From Sabellastarte sp. h YS-2021 (taxonomy: Eukaryota > Annelida > Polychaeta > Sabellida > Sabellidae), in contig OZ024933.1 in assembly GCA_964017235.1 (NCBI GenBank), positions 11,473,962 to 11,537,961 of the forward strand: a stretch of 64,000 bases of DNA, in the 5' to 3' direction. The notes under the pieces are model-generated. The model ran no database searches. It was not told the DNA's origin and was given only the letters and a program-made list of their open reading frames with translations. The position numbers and the translations under genes are program-made. This document shows positions 34,280 through 46,052 of the stretch, in pieces; positions within the stretch are counted from its first letter, which is position 1, and every line of letters starts with the position of its first letter.

Positions 34280-35890
34280 ATTGGCGACCTACCAATGTAC
34301 TTTATTTTATTCCATCCCATCCCTACTTTGTAGTAAGATAGCCCCACTTGACATTGAAGAAGGGGTCAAAGGAAAAAGTCAGCAGTCTCAGGCCTTTATT
34401 TCCTTTAAGTTGTTTCCACAGTTGGAACCCCTACTAGCAATGATAAGGGAGACAGATATAAGGCCTTTTTAATAGGATAATCCCATTTAACATGTGATAA
34501 GACAGCCATTTTGTTTCTGAAACTAGGACAAATTACTAACAGCTTAACTTTCCTAGCCATATCTATTTGGTGCATATTTGATGAACCTAGCTGCAATGTT
34601 TCAAGTTTTAGAGCATCTTAATGATTTTCAAATGATTGGATATGGCGGCCATTTTGTTTTTCAAAATAAGGCCAAAATTTTTCTCAGCCAAAACATTTGA
34701 AGGCCAGGACTTTTGATGGTCTGTCTTTATATTCTGAAGCCATAGTACCAATAATAAGGATTTAATTTAACCTTGAAGCATGGGTCAAAGGACAAATTCA
34801 ACACCTGGAAAAGATTCCCAGGCCATGACTTCCTACAACTTGTTTCCACAGTCCAAACCTCTAAGAGCAATATAAGAAAACATAGAAAGCCTTTTTAATA
34901 GAATGACCCTGTTTGACATTAAACATGTGATATGGCAGCAATTTACCTGTTAGAACTAGGTCAAAATTACTATCAGGCTAGCTTTTCTAGCCATATATCC
35001 TTCGTGCAAATTTGATGAAGATAGCTGGAATATTTCGACATTTAGAACAACTTTATGATTTTAAAACAATTGGCTATGGCGACCATTTTGTTTTTTTTTA
35101 ATGAGGGTAAAATTTTGCAGAGACAGGTTTTCACAACCATAAACATTCCCTGGAAATTTAATGAAGATATCTTTATAAATGAATGAGATATTAAGGTTTA
35201 TCTTAAAACTGACAAACGGACACACGGACGGAGGCACAAACAGATGCACATATAAATGGAAAGCATTTACAATCTCTCGACCACAGCCTTTGCTTTTCAT
35301 GGTCTGTCTTTATAATCTGAAGCCACAGAAAAAATAATAAGGGAGAAAAAAAGGACATTTTAGTGTGATGACCTCATTTAACCTTGAAGCAGGGGTAAAA
35401 GGTCAAATTCAACACATGGAAAAGACTCGCCATGACTTCCTACAAATTGTTTTCACATTCCAAACCTCTAGGAGCAATATTTGGGGAGATATAAGGCCTT
35501 TTTAATAGGATAACCCCGTTTGACATTAAACATGTGATATGGCAGCCATTTGGTTTTCTGAACTAGGTCAAAATTACTATCAGGCTAGCTTTTCTAGCCA
35601 TATAGCTTTGGTGCAACTTTGATGACGCTAGCTGGAATATTTCAAGATTTAGAGCACCTTTACGATTTTCAAACAATTAGCTATGGTGGCCATTTTGTTT
35701 TTCAAAATGAGGCTAAAATTTTTCAGAGACAGGTTTTCATAGCCATAAACATTTCCTGCAAATTTGGTGAAGATATCTTCATAAATGAATGAGATATTAT
35801 GCAAAAACAATGACAAACAGACGGACGGATGGATGGACGCAGGGACGTATGTACGGCAGGCATTTTATAATCTCCCGACCACGGCCTTCG
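34280..35890 (-). repeat. Three tandem copies of a ~430-610-bp dispersed repeat
   Basis: The block containing AGCAAT, AGGCCTTTTTAATAGGAT and ACATGTGATA followed by GGCAGCCATTT occurs around 34435-34510, 34865-34935 and 35470-35550. Each is followed by a CTAGCCATAT and GATGAA/GATGAC block with GCTATGGCGGCCATTTTGTT-like words. The two right units end in ACGGACGG-rich tracts followed by ATCTCTCGACCACAGCCTT or ATCTCCCGACCACGGCCTT. No coding function supported; the strand is nominal. Confidence 0.7.
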
Positions 35891-37325
35891 GATGGATGCA
35901 CTATGGATGTAGAATGGTTCTTTCCCAAAGCCTTGGAAAGAAACAAGAATAAAGTTGTATATAAATGCATCTATATTTTGATGGCCTATATTTTGATCTT
36001 TCAATGTTACTCATGTTACCCACATGCCATATTTAAAAGTTGTAAGTAAAATATTTTCTAAGTTATTACATACCGAAACAAATCTATGTGGCAGCGACAG
36101 CAGCATGATTGGGCTTTATGAATTATATTCTTGTTTCCATCATTATAATACTCAAAGATCCAATTACAATCATCGCCAAGAAACTGACACTACATATAAC
36201 CAAGGTATGCACACCTCAGTTTGGTTATAGATAATCCCCTCACCCATCTATAGTATCCCTTCAAAAAAACTCTTTCATTTAATTGAAAAACCATTAACAA
36301 CTTTCATTTAATGTATCCCTCTTTGCAAAATAAAATGTATATAGGAAACTACTCAGGATACAAACCAAAACCACTCTAGTTGAAGTATAATACTGTCTCA
36401 CAGCCCTTTCTGTCAGAACTCAAGTTTTTAAATATATTATATATACTACATTTAGGACACTAGCACACTTTCAACACCACATGCTGTGATGGCTCAGTTA
36501 CTTACCACACACTGCAAACACATTTTAAAGTCCCCAGCAAAAGTCAAAGGTTGTGATATCACTCATAAATTTAGCAACAAATTTAAAACATACAGTGGCT
36601 ACCACATCAGTATCTCATCGTACTTTGAAATAACATGGACATGTTTCTTAATATTATATGTTTAAGGTTATATTTTTCATAAATTTAAGTTGTGTTTGAT
36701 TCATCTGGTTAAAATAGTTTAAATAGTTAATCTCAAAATATATTTAGCCCTGATAGACAGTGAATGTCTTGAAAAAAATTCTAAATTTTATCAAATATCA
36801 TGGGTTTCCAATGTCAAAAAGTGGGGAGCCAAAAGATATGATGGCCCCCGCGGCCACCCCTGCTTCCTACGTTACTGTAAGCTTATTACACATTGACTGT
36901 CTTAGTTCTATGCAAATGTAATACCCTGTTTACGAGTAGATTATATAAACTGAAACTTTATTATCTGAACTTTCACCTCACTATAAAGATACAGCTTGCA
37001 AATATTTTTTCTTTTATTTGGGCGTACAATAAAATGGCTAGGATAATAATATTTCTACAAATAATCAAATGATTTTGAGATTTTGAAATTACCGAAATAA
37101 AATTGTTGACACCAAATAACCTTAACATCTCAAGAATATATGTCCTGTCTTGCTTTTAGCAGATTTTCAGCTGTTGTGAAAGTGCTTTCTCGGATCGAGT
37201 AATACATAAAAGCCACAAGCCATACCGCCAAACCTCATCCACTAGCTTTACCAAAGGAAATACGCCATCTATAAATCTTTTATTAAATTTCTAATCACAA
37301 CCCCTATTTGTCTGCATGATCACTT
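35891..37325. other. AT-rich spacer
   Basis: No gene, element end or array recognised. Confidence 0.4.
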
Positions 37326-37329
37326 TTAC

Positions 37330-37610
37330 ACACAAGGTTTTCACAGACTGGGTCTCCATTAAGACTAAACATATCAAATAACCACAGTGGTTTTCTGTGT
37401 CATGTGATATTTTCCTCTATTCAACATATTCTAATGATCGCATATATTCTTTGTTCAACACATTTTGTGTCTGTCAAATACCATTTTACAATGGGAAACC
37501 TTGTTATCAAATAAAAACATCCGAATACTAGCAGAGGGGGTTTGTTTTATTTACTGAACTTTATTTTCAGCCATTTTAAAGTTGGAATGGGGGAAACTAG
37601 AATTATAGCA
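37330..37610 (-). mobile_element. Degraded internal fragment of the CWG-target MITE family
   Basis: ATCAAATAACCACAGTGGTT, TTCTGTGTCATGTGA, a GGGAAACCTTGTTATCA run and TTTCAGCCATTTTAAA match, in reverse order, the interior of the 544-bp MITEs at 54.5-56.1 kb. Terminal repeats are too degraded to place. Confidence 0.6.
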
Positions 37611-38349
37611 GACAAATTTGAGCCTCTGTTTGATGAATTCCATAAAGTATAATCCCATGCGCTCAGTTGAAATCTACCAAAAAAATTGAGAGAAAAGTTT
37701 TAACTTTGCGCCTGCAACCAGGCTAAGATTGGGCACAGATTATCATTTGGATCATAAACGTATATGTGGGTGATGTTGCAACACGCTATCTGATGATTAG
37801 TGTTTTTCTGTAACACATGTATAAGCTCTTATTTGCTTTTTCCAAAACACTTTAGGATACAGTAATACGGTCTAAAAGTGAAACATTGTAATGTATTGTA
37901 GGGTAACTACATCTGTTTTCAAGGTTTTTCCATCTGTTTTTGCTCAATCCAGGACAAGTATTCTGTTAGCCTAGAAATAGCGATTTTAAAACATGTTCTC
38001 CAAAAATCGTAGAATTTGTATTTTCCACGACTTTCATTAAAAGGGCAGTTTCCACTATGGTGATTTTATACTTGATTGGAATACAATCCCTTTTTTTCCT
38101 GTTTGGAATATCAGACTTTTCATTCAAATTAGTATTAAAGCCATCACAAGCTATAATCAGGACTTTTGTGTATGGACATTCCGGTAATTCCCGATTGAAT
38201 GTGCTTGTGTTCGGCAAGTGATACTGTCACTTACTGATTAATTCAATGGGTTTGAATCTATTGTAGGAAACATTCGATCTTTATCCGATGTTGCATTCTG
38301 AACCTATCACAGATCAATGTTAAGCTTTCATTACCATTTTACAAGTCAT
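37611..38349. other. AT-rich spacer
   Basis: No gene or repeat boundary recognised. Confidence 0.4.
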
Positions 38350-38364
38350 TGTTTTGATCTTAAA

Positions 38365-38559
38365 TTTAGATTTATTTGTTGTTTTATGTCGCATTCAACA
38401 GCCAGGGTCATATTGCGACGGGTAGTTTAGGGTGGAGGAAACCACCAGGCATCGGCAAGTAACTACCAACTTTCCAACATGAAGCGCCCGGCCCGAGATT
38501 CGAACCGGTGGCCACAGAGGTTGGAAGCAAGAACTCTAACCATTACACCACCGAGCCCC
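38365..38559 (-). mobile_element. tRNA-derived SINE, family C, perfect target duplication
   Basis: On minus: GGGCTCGGTGGTGTAATGGT (A-box), GGTTCGAATCTCGG (B-box), and a body ending ACATAAAACAACAAATAAAT. TGTTTTGATCTTAAA flanks it exactly (38350-38364 and 38560-38574). The head differs from families A and B, but the body and tail resemble family A, so head exchange between SINEs is likely. Confidence 0.9.
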
Positions 38560-38574
38560 TGTTTTGATCTTAAA

Positions 38575-39120
38575 GCGACATTAAACCTATTGTAGCATTC
38601 ATAAGCAATCTTTTCCATTTCAAGTCGATCCTTAAGGCATGTTAACCAATCAGATTGATAAAGAAACCATCACAAACCATCCAGAGATTCTTGAAGAAGA
38701 AATGTGAGGGACCTAACTGCACAGATGAATCATGATATTTTGTAATTTTTACCAAATGCGGAGGTATGTTGAAGATGGCGTACAGCAATAATGGAACAGT
38801 CTCATATGTAACATTGTATATAATATCATGCAAAACTAGTGTGTTTTACTGTCCTTTTATGCAAATTGTACAGTTTGGGCTAGAACACCCAAATGCATCA
38901 GTCATGATTGTTAAATGGATGAATAAATATTTTGAATCAAAATAACCGATCACAATATCACAGTCATGTGACAAATTGGTCCAGACAGTTGAACCTTGTA
39001 CAACCTGCATGTCATAGCAGAATATAAGATGTTACAATGTTTCAAACCTCTGATACAACTTTGTATTGCTACAACAGAAGTAAACTTTAATACCAGTAGG
39101 AATTTGTCCATGTTACAGTG
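38575..39120. other. Non-coding stretch
   Basis: No gene or repeat recognised. Confidence 0.4.
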
Positions 39121-39122
39121 AA

Positions 39123-39923
39123 CCCAGTAAACATTAGAAACGTTTTAAAATGGTTTAAATGTTTAAAAACGTTTTTAAAACCTAAGTAAACCCTATCTTT
39201 GGTTTTTTAAACGTTTCTAAGAAAACGTTTTTGCTGTAATGTTTAAAAAACGTTTTATAAACATTCTCTATAAAAATGTTTTTACTGAAAACGTTTATTA
39301 AACATTTATATAATAACTCAAAAAACTAGGTTTGACTGGAAATGTTTTTAAAACATTTATAAAACAGCTGAAGAAATTAAGGGTTTGCTGGAAATGGTTT
39401 TCAAACATTCATCATGAAATGTTTGATAAACAGTACACATAAAATGTATAAAAAACATTGCTTCTCAAATGTTTTAAGAACATTCTATAAAAAACGTTTT
39501 TTAAACCTATAATTTTAACCTTCACCTCCAAACATGTCAAAACAAAGATGGCGGTGAGCAATAATAGGGGATTTTAGAAGACTTTGTCAAAAATTGCCTC
39601 ACATGCAATTCCTAAAAGTAACAATTGAATGGGGGCACAATTTCTAAGCCACTATCTTACAATTTTAGACATAAAAATAACATTTTCAATAGTGAGCAAC
39701 CATACAAAGATATTGAATTTGACCTCTGACCCCATTATTATTCAGACATTATTATGTTCATTTATAACATTTTTCTAACATTTATTGTTAAACGTTTAAT
39801 AAACGGTTTTCATAAAACATTTTAAAAACATTCCATTACAAATGGTTTTCATACCCATCATTTTTTAACCTTTGCCAAACGTTTCCTTTCAAACGTTTGC
39901 AAAACCTAAAAATGTTTACTGGG
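39123..39923. mobile_element. 801-bp TIR element with AAACGTTT arms
   Basis: Ends CCCAGTAAACATT and its inverse (AATGTTTACTGGG) are terminal inverted repeats. AA flanks both ends (39121-39122 and 39924-39925), a possible 2-bp target duplication. The arms are packed with AAACGTTTT, AAAACATTT and related palindromic words. A unique central core at 39543-39580 includes AAGATGGCGGTGAGCAATAA. No transposase frame. Confidence 0.75.
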
Positions 39924-39925
39924 AA

Positions 39926-40865
39926 TATATTAACAAACAACTCTCCTAAGCCAAGGCATGTGAATTGATGGTGATTCAGATCACAAAAAAAATTAATTTC
40001 ATCTAAGTTGATCAATCTTCTGATTATTTGTCAGGAAGATCTAACTAGTATTATTTCCATAATTCTGCTAACAAACTAACAAATGATCATTAAAATAATA
40101 CCTTCTTGGGGGAGACAACTAGGAAGTATTTGAAGGATGACAGGTTGATTCCTTCATATACACTAGGAAATTTAGAGTATGTATTTTTAGGAAATTGAAG
40201 ACAAAAATAGACAATTGTATCCTGCACACCATCCTTGCAATATTTGTTACTTTTATCATGGAGAAAACCCGCACTTAATTCAAGCAGGAAATCTATGTGT
40301 GTAAATAAAGCAATTAATGGAAATTTCCAGGAATTCCTTGAAATTTAAATGTGGTTTTCTTTTCAATGAAAAAACGTCCAAACCAGAAGAAGAGTTCAAT
40401 ATATCTAATCTCCCTTCCCATTCCCAGCAGATTCAACTGCTTGGCCCCTGATCATGGCTGAAACCTCATCTTGGTAAAAACTGGAAAACAGAATACATGC
40501 TCCTTTCACATTCCTGTCGGTATGATCCGCAGGTAGAAGTTTTACTCAGTGGCAGAGTCACCACCCAGGTCACCCAATTTTGCCCAAGTTGTTCACACTA
40601 CAGACGGTGTAAAATAGAATTTAAGTTTCTATAAATTTTCAGACTAGCTTTTAAATTATGAAGAAGTTAAGAAAGTTAACCAGAAAGTTATATCGATTCT
40701 TGATCTCTAGTAGACTTAATATGTTACCATTTATATATATGTTATGTCTCCAACATATATGTGTACTATGTTTAAACCAATCAGGGAAGAATCATTTGTC
40801 CGTACCAACATGAGCATTAAACCATAAGCTACTGGAAAAGATATATTGATTTGATTAAAGTTTTA
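39926..40865. other. AT-rich spacer
   Basis: No gene or element boundary recognised. Confidence 0.4.
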
Positions 40866-40869
40866 CATC

Positions 40870-41607
40870 ACTGCACAGTTTCTTAATATACATGAACACT
40901 GTTTTCCAAAAATTATTTAAGCTTGATACTTCCAAGTTGCACCACTCTCCCCCCTAGATGAATAGCCTTTCAAGCCTTTAATATCATCATAGAACAATGT
41001 CAGTTTCTTGACAAGAGATGATGTGTTTCAGCCATTTTATTTTCAGTGATCTTTCAAAATTGTACACATTAATCGTTCTAGGTCCCCCTGATGTAGTCTT
41101 TCTTGCAGATTTGCTGTCTGTTAATTTTTTTCAGGCTTCCCATTCCAAATATAGTCAAAGAGTAATTTGTTGATAGCATTAAGTTGATAATAACATAAAC
41201 AGCTGGATAAATTTTGACATAACAAGTGTCTTTCTTAATTACAGTTATTTTTTCCAGTTGGTGTTAAATAACGGTGTTGCCAGGATTTGATAGTTTGTAT
41301 TGAATTTACCATTGCCTTTTCATAGTTCAGTGGTGACATTTTATTGAAATCAAGTGAAAATCATAGCGCTAGGAGGTTAAATTTAGATTCTCCCCAGTGC
41401 AGTTTTGAAACAACATTCAACTTTTCTTTACTCCATTTTTTACTGCCGATGCAAATTGGTTTTGTTTTTTCTGTATTTATTTTTAAGCCGGAAATACTGC
41501 CATATGTTTCAGGGACATTTAGTGTTGCCTGCAGTGAGTTTATATTTCCATTAAAAAATGGTGGTGTCGTCTGCAAATTGTACAAGCATATAATTATTCT
41601 TCCCAAT
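40870..41607 (-). pseudogene. LINE reverse transcriptase fragment (L1/Tx1-like style)
   Basis: The minus strand at 41606-41361 reads NINSLQATLNVPETYGSIS, GLKINTEKTKPICIGSKKWS, consistent with the region just after the catalytic FADD box; the box itself is shifted out of frame (LYNLQTT). Weaker homology continues to about 40870 through frame breaks, with LNYEKAM, SWQHRYLTPTGKITVIK and a SRQQICK-like motif. This LINE differs from the one at 28-31.7 kb. A SINE inserted at its upstream end. Confidence 0.65.
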
Positions 41608-41618
41608 GTTAATGCCTT

Positions 41619-41787
41619 TGTTTACTTATTTGGGGTTTTACATCATTTTCGACCCTGGACAGTTCATGTCACGACCGGTAGTTGGAAGGGCAGAGGAAAC
41701 CAGTACATACAGTTCGTCAGGGTTCTGTACCGTAAACTGCCTACCAACGGCAACTGCCAAGCTTTCCCACTTGAGGGTGTGCCAGGA
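41619..41787 (-). mobile_element. tRNA-derived SINE, family A, head missing
   Basis: The tail TTTGGGGTTTTACATC and body GTAGTTGGAAGGGCAGAGGA, CAGTACATACAGTTCG and TTTCCCACTTGAGG are present. Homology stops before the B-box, so the tRNA-like head is lost. Confidence 0.85.
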
Positions 41788-41789
41788 AG

Positions 41790-42435
41790 TTCTATTTATA
41801 TATCTGGGTTTTAATTGTATATTGTCAGATGGAGAGTTTGAAAATAGGTGAGTTGTTGCATTGTCTTTAATTAAGTATATTCTGGGTCCTCTTTTATTTA
41901 ACAATAGCAAGAAAAAAAATTATAACAAAGTTTTTACAACATGGTGGAGCTAAATGTTTAAGAATACTCTTGTAGCAGGATTTTGACAGAAGGGTGCCCC
42001 TTCTGTATCTGCTACATGATGTTTCTTCTCTCATGTTTCACCTCCTTCTTCTGCTTGTACTAATGCTTGCACAAATATCATCAGTTTGACCAGTGAGGTT
42101 TTGACATCAGTTCAACCTTAAGGTCAGAGGTCATGTATTGTGAGCCCAAGGTAAGGTAATATCGCATCAGGTTTGATGAGAGTAACAGTACGAAATACCA
42201 GACCTGAGGCCGTAGCATTGGAGGTCAAATGCTTCCTATCAAGGTCACTGCTCAGAACCCCATTTGTCAAGTTGAAGGTCATACCAAGGTCAGATTTCAG
42301 ATCTCAGTGTATGTTATCAGGTGATGTTTAACACTCAATGAGAGACGTTGGGAAATTTTTATTTACATGTTAGTAATATACATTAGTTAGACTTAAAGCA
42401 TTTAAAATTTCATAAGAAGTTTTAAAAGCCCCAAG
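41790..42435. other. 3' flank of element 2
   Basis: Contains GGTCAGAGGTCA and AAGGTCA-rich dispersed sequence similar in style to 56.8-57.4 kb. It may include the untranslated end of the DIRS-like element. No coding frame supported. Confidence 0.4.
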
Positions 42436-42440
42436 CCCAA

Positions 42441-43455
42441 CTAAAAGGAGTGTGAGAGAATGCGGGCAAAGGTGGATGGGATAATTGAAGGGGCCTGGGA
42501 AGCATTCTGAAGATATCTCCAGACTGCAGAGCTTCTCCAGAGCCCATGGGCCATGATGTTCTGAAGATCAACATTATTGTCAAACGCCAAGGTGGCACCT
42601 GATCTCCTAAAAGTGTGAAAGCCCCTGCCCTGAGTTGGAATATTCTTATGGACTAAAACTCGCTTGAGAGCATCCCTGATGTGGGTGTCGATAACCTGTG
42701 TAAAGGGGGGGAAGTTATTGGCAAAACGTGGGTCAATCACCATTAATTGACCCACGTCCCTTGGGGACAATTTTCTGGAGGCCAAAAGGGCCCTAAGGGC
42801 CTTAACTGGGCACAGAAAGTGATTGTCAATTTTTGGGAGTTGGATGACATGATGGGCCCGATGATCTTGGAGGGTCTTGGTCCATTTGATAATGAGATGG
42901 ACCCCAGGGGGGGCGAATATGATATCCTGCCTAAGGGGGTGGATGTTTGGGTCAAATTTTCTTAAACTATGGGGAGCTATATTTGACATGCGCAAAAACC
43001 CATAGAAGGCAGTGAGGAAAATGGCCCGGTATAAACAAGGGTCATGCAGTATGTCACATGCTAAGGAAATCCTATATAAGGTTGGGACATCAAAGATGGG
43101 CCTAGGGGTGGGCCTGAAACTGGAATTAATGGTGATTGACCGGAGATACCTGTGAATGGCTACATGAGAGACGGCTTCACAAGGAATTTTGTAAAGTTTG
43201 GCCTTTGAATGAATGGAGGAGAGATAATTTTTGATGACCTTGGGAGAAAGGCCATTTTCCTGCAAAAACTGTAAAAAGGCAAGAAGGTTGCCCAATGAAA
43301 CTTCTAAGGGGAGGGACATAAAAATGAGGAAAGCAAGGAATGTCTTAAAATGGGTTGAGTGGGCCATGGCTGTGGAAGGTCTATGTGCTGTCTCAATGTG
43401 TTCCCAAGCTGCTTGCAGAAGTGGAGCTGATGCTGAGTTCAGTCCTGAAATTATA
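42441..43455 (-). CDS. Tyrosine recombinase (integrase) of element 2
   Basis: Catalyses strand exchange through a tyrosine-DNA intermediate; in DIRS-order elements it replaces the DDE integrase. Counting from the ATG at 43367 (308 codons), the catalytic set is visible: Arg126 in FYGFLRMSNI, His251 and Arg254 in GFHTFRRSG, His274 in MAHGLWRSS and Tyr285 in VWRYLQ. The N-terminal part (NLLAFLQFLQENGLSPKVIK and NYLSSIHS) is the core-binding domain. The frame stays open upstream to about 43455 with LLQAAWEHIETAH, which looks native, so it overlaps the end of RNase H in another frame. Expression by frameshifting or reinitiation is inferred. No lesion seen. Confidence 0.88.
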
Positions 43456-44844
43456 CATGAAGATCCAGATTAAGGAATTGCTCTGGAATTTGCCTCCAAC
43501 AAAAGTTATTTCTTAGGTACTGTACTAGTTGAGGATTTATAGGCTTATCAGAGTAAATTCGAGATAACGCATCAGCATAGATATTCTTTTTGCCCATGAT
43601 GTGTTCAATCTGTAGAGCAATGTCATAGGTGGCTGCAAGCAACCATATATTACGGCTGCAGGCTCCTAAAAATGCATCTCTAGTCTTACCGATCTTAACC
43701 ACTTGCACGACAGCCCAGTTGTCGCAGAAGAATTTCACAGTGGAATGGGCCCATTCTGGTGCCCAAAGCCTCAATGCAACGACTATGTTTAGCATCTCCA
43801 AGTGTACTATTTTTAATTTTTGGCCCACAATGGGGGAAACAGGGGTTGCATAGACCTCTGTGCCCCACATGCCACCTAGGCCTGTAAGTGAAGCATCTAC
43901 ATGGAGGGATCTATGATTCATAATCTTAGTTTTCTTTATGTAAGTTATGCCATTGAAGCGGGGCAGGAAGGTAATGAACCAGGTCAGATCTTTGTGAAAT
44001 TCTTCAGTGAGGGGAATTCGGGCCACCTTATAATTTTCTCTGAAGAGGGCCAGCATGCGATTTGTGAACATTCTGGAAGGTTCAACACATTTGTGAATGT
44101 ACAGGAGTTTCCCCAAGAGTGATTGAAAAGCCCTTTTCGAAAGGAATTGCTTGTGTCTAACCTGAATACATTCTCTGTGAATTGTCTCGAGTTTCTGAGG
44201 GTCAATGCTTAAGGTGTTGGCTAAGGTGTCAATTACAATACCCAAACAGTTCATTATTTTGGTAGGTGGAGTTTTCTTATCAGAGTTCATGGGTAAGCCA
44301 AGTTCTTCCAATAATTGGGACAAGTAAGTAAAAGCTTTGTCAGCTTGAGCCTCTGATGTGACTATAATGTAGTCATCAATATAGGGAAACATCTTATGGT
44401 CTTGCTGCTCCATAAAGAACGCAATTGCGTCAGATAAAAGCTGATAGGCCGCAGAGCCGTGCGTCCACCTGAACGCGACCGCAGAATCTAAATATGTGCT
44501 GCCTTGCCACTCTATTCCGAAGTTCAATGCGTCTGCAGGGTCAACCCTAAGATTGCGGAAGGCTCGGGCCACGTCAATCTTGGCTAGGGACACGTCTCGC
44601 CCGCGTTAATCTCTTCGACTATATCGTCCATAGAAGGAAATCTAAGCATGAATGCATAGCCATCAAACCTATCTTTGAATACATAGTCATTGACTGAGGC
44701 CCCTTGGGGGTAGGACAAGTCTAAGATGACCCTACGTTTATTGAGGTCTTTAGGGCGGGTCATTAAGGGGGAACAGTGGATTTTTAAGTCCATAGGGGGG
44801 GTAAAGGGGCCCCAAATGGCCCCAAGTTCAATTTCTTTACCCAA
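43451..44844 (-). pseudogene. Reverse transcriptase-RNase H of element 2, one indel
   Basis: The first piece (44844-44584) carries RRVILDLSYPQGASVND. A single-base indel near 44595 shifts the frame, and the rest runs 44593-43451 for 380 codons. There KIDVARAF, AFRWTHGSAAYQLLSDAI and YIDD (residues 71-74 of that piece) mark RT. RNase H follows with HVDASLTGLG (D233), HLEMLN (E266), FCDNWAVVQV (D291) and YADALSR (D341), all four acidic positions present. This is a DIRS-type RT-RH by motif and order. The indel is the only break in the RT-RH part. Confidence 0.88.
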
Positions 44845-45995
44845 GTATTGGTCAATCGCATTAGGAAACTGTCTGGCCGAGAAGTGATTAGTGATACTGC
44901 TGTTACCTAACCTAGCCCCCTTATTGATGGATAAGGGGAAGCCAAACTTGAGATATTGAAAAAGACGCCTATCTGGATAAGAAGCAAGCCTGCTTTCCTA
45001 AGCCTCGAGGTTCAGGCCAGATTTAATTGGTATTCGAGCTTGTTTATAGTTGGGTTGACCCGACTTCAAAACAACCCTAGCAATATCAAGATACTGGTCG
45101 ACGCTAGCAATGGTTTTGACTTCCCTGTCAGGGCCTATGAACTCGAATTGAGTTGATTGGAGGACCAAATGGCCTCTATTTTTACTTGCAAAGTTATAAT
45201 CTTTTACATTAGGGTCACGACGCCTATGACATGAGACGACGCTTTGTGATGGGACGACGGTATCAACGCAACCTGTAACAACAAGCCCACTGGCCAAGCT
45301 GTGACCAGATACATTTAAGTTAACTTCCTGCAAGCTCTGTGACTCATGTCTGTTAATTACTTTTCCATCATTCTGTATTGTAATCAACGTGTCAATTACT
45401 TGTTCCATATATTGTACATATGACAAATTATAATAAGCTTGCATTTGACAGTCTTTTAGATAGTTATTGTACACTTGTTTACTGTACTTTTGATCTTGAC
45501 TATCCAATAACATGTGGTCAAATACCATAGGAATGTTTACAACATCCAATTCAATAAAAGTAGTATAAACTACTTGCAAGTACCCACTTGGGTTTTCAAT
45601 ACATTTACAGAAGCACACACTATAATCAATCATATTATGGTACATAAAATAAAAATCCCCCGTATTACCTTTATTAACCCCATGAATAAATATCAACGTG
45701 ACAACAAGATTGTTCATTATGTCATTATATTGCCAGTTCATAAAGTCAACCTTGCAAAACCGCTTGTTCATGGGTTCACTCCAATTACATAATGAATCAT
45801 GACTGGAGTTAGCCTTAGACACGTTTCCCCATTGCCATTCACAGAATGTTCGACATTTAAACACTTATCACTCTCAACCTGTAGTTTTGTGTCACTTTTA
45901 TTTACACACAGTGAATAATTTTGAAATTTTGGATGGTACTCGTCCATAGCCTCAAAGTTATCAGAACTGTTAATGTTAACTACTGGGGAATACAC
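44845..45995 (-). pseudogene. Pre-RT region of element 2 polyprotein, one nonsense codon
   Basis: The frame at 45864-44998 ends in ARIPIKSGLNLEA and a TAG at 44998-45000; the same frame then continues with ESRLASYPDRRLFQYLKFGF and LGKEIELGAIWGPF into RT. In element 3 the corresponding position is a Trp (NLNYDKWAQYL), so TGG to TAG is likely. Upstream, the frame at 45995-45768 overlaps in a different register, implying a further shift near 45800. No known domain recognised; the segment before GFPL recurs in elements 3 and 4. Confidence 0.7.
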
Positions 45996-46052
45996 TCCTG
46001 TACTGCCCCCATCCTCTGGTTGGCCCTTGTCATACAGTGGTCGACCAAATCC

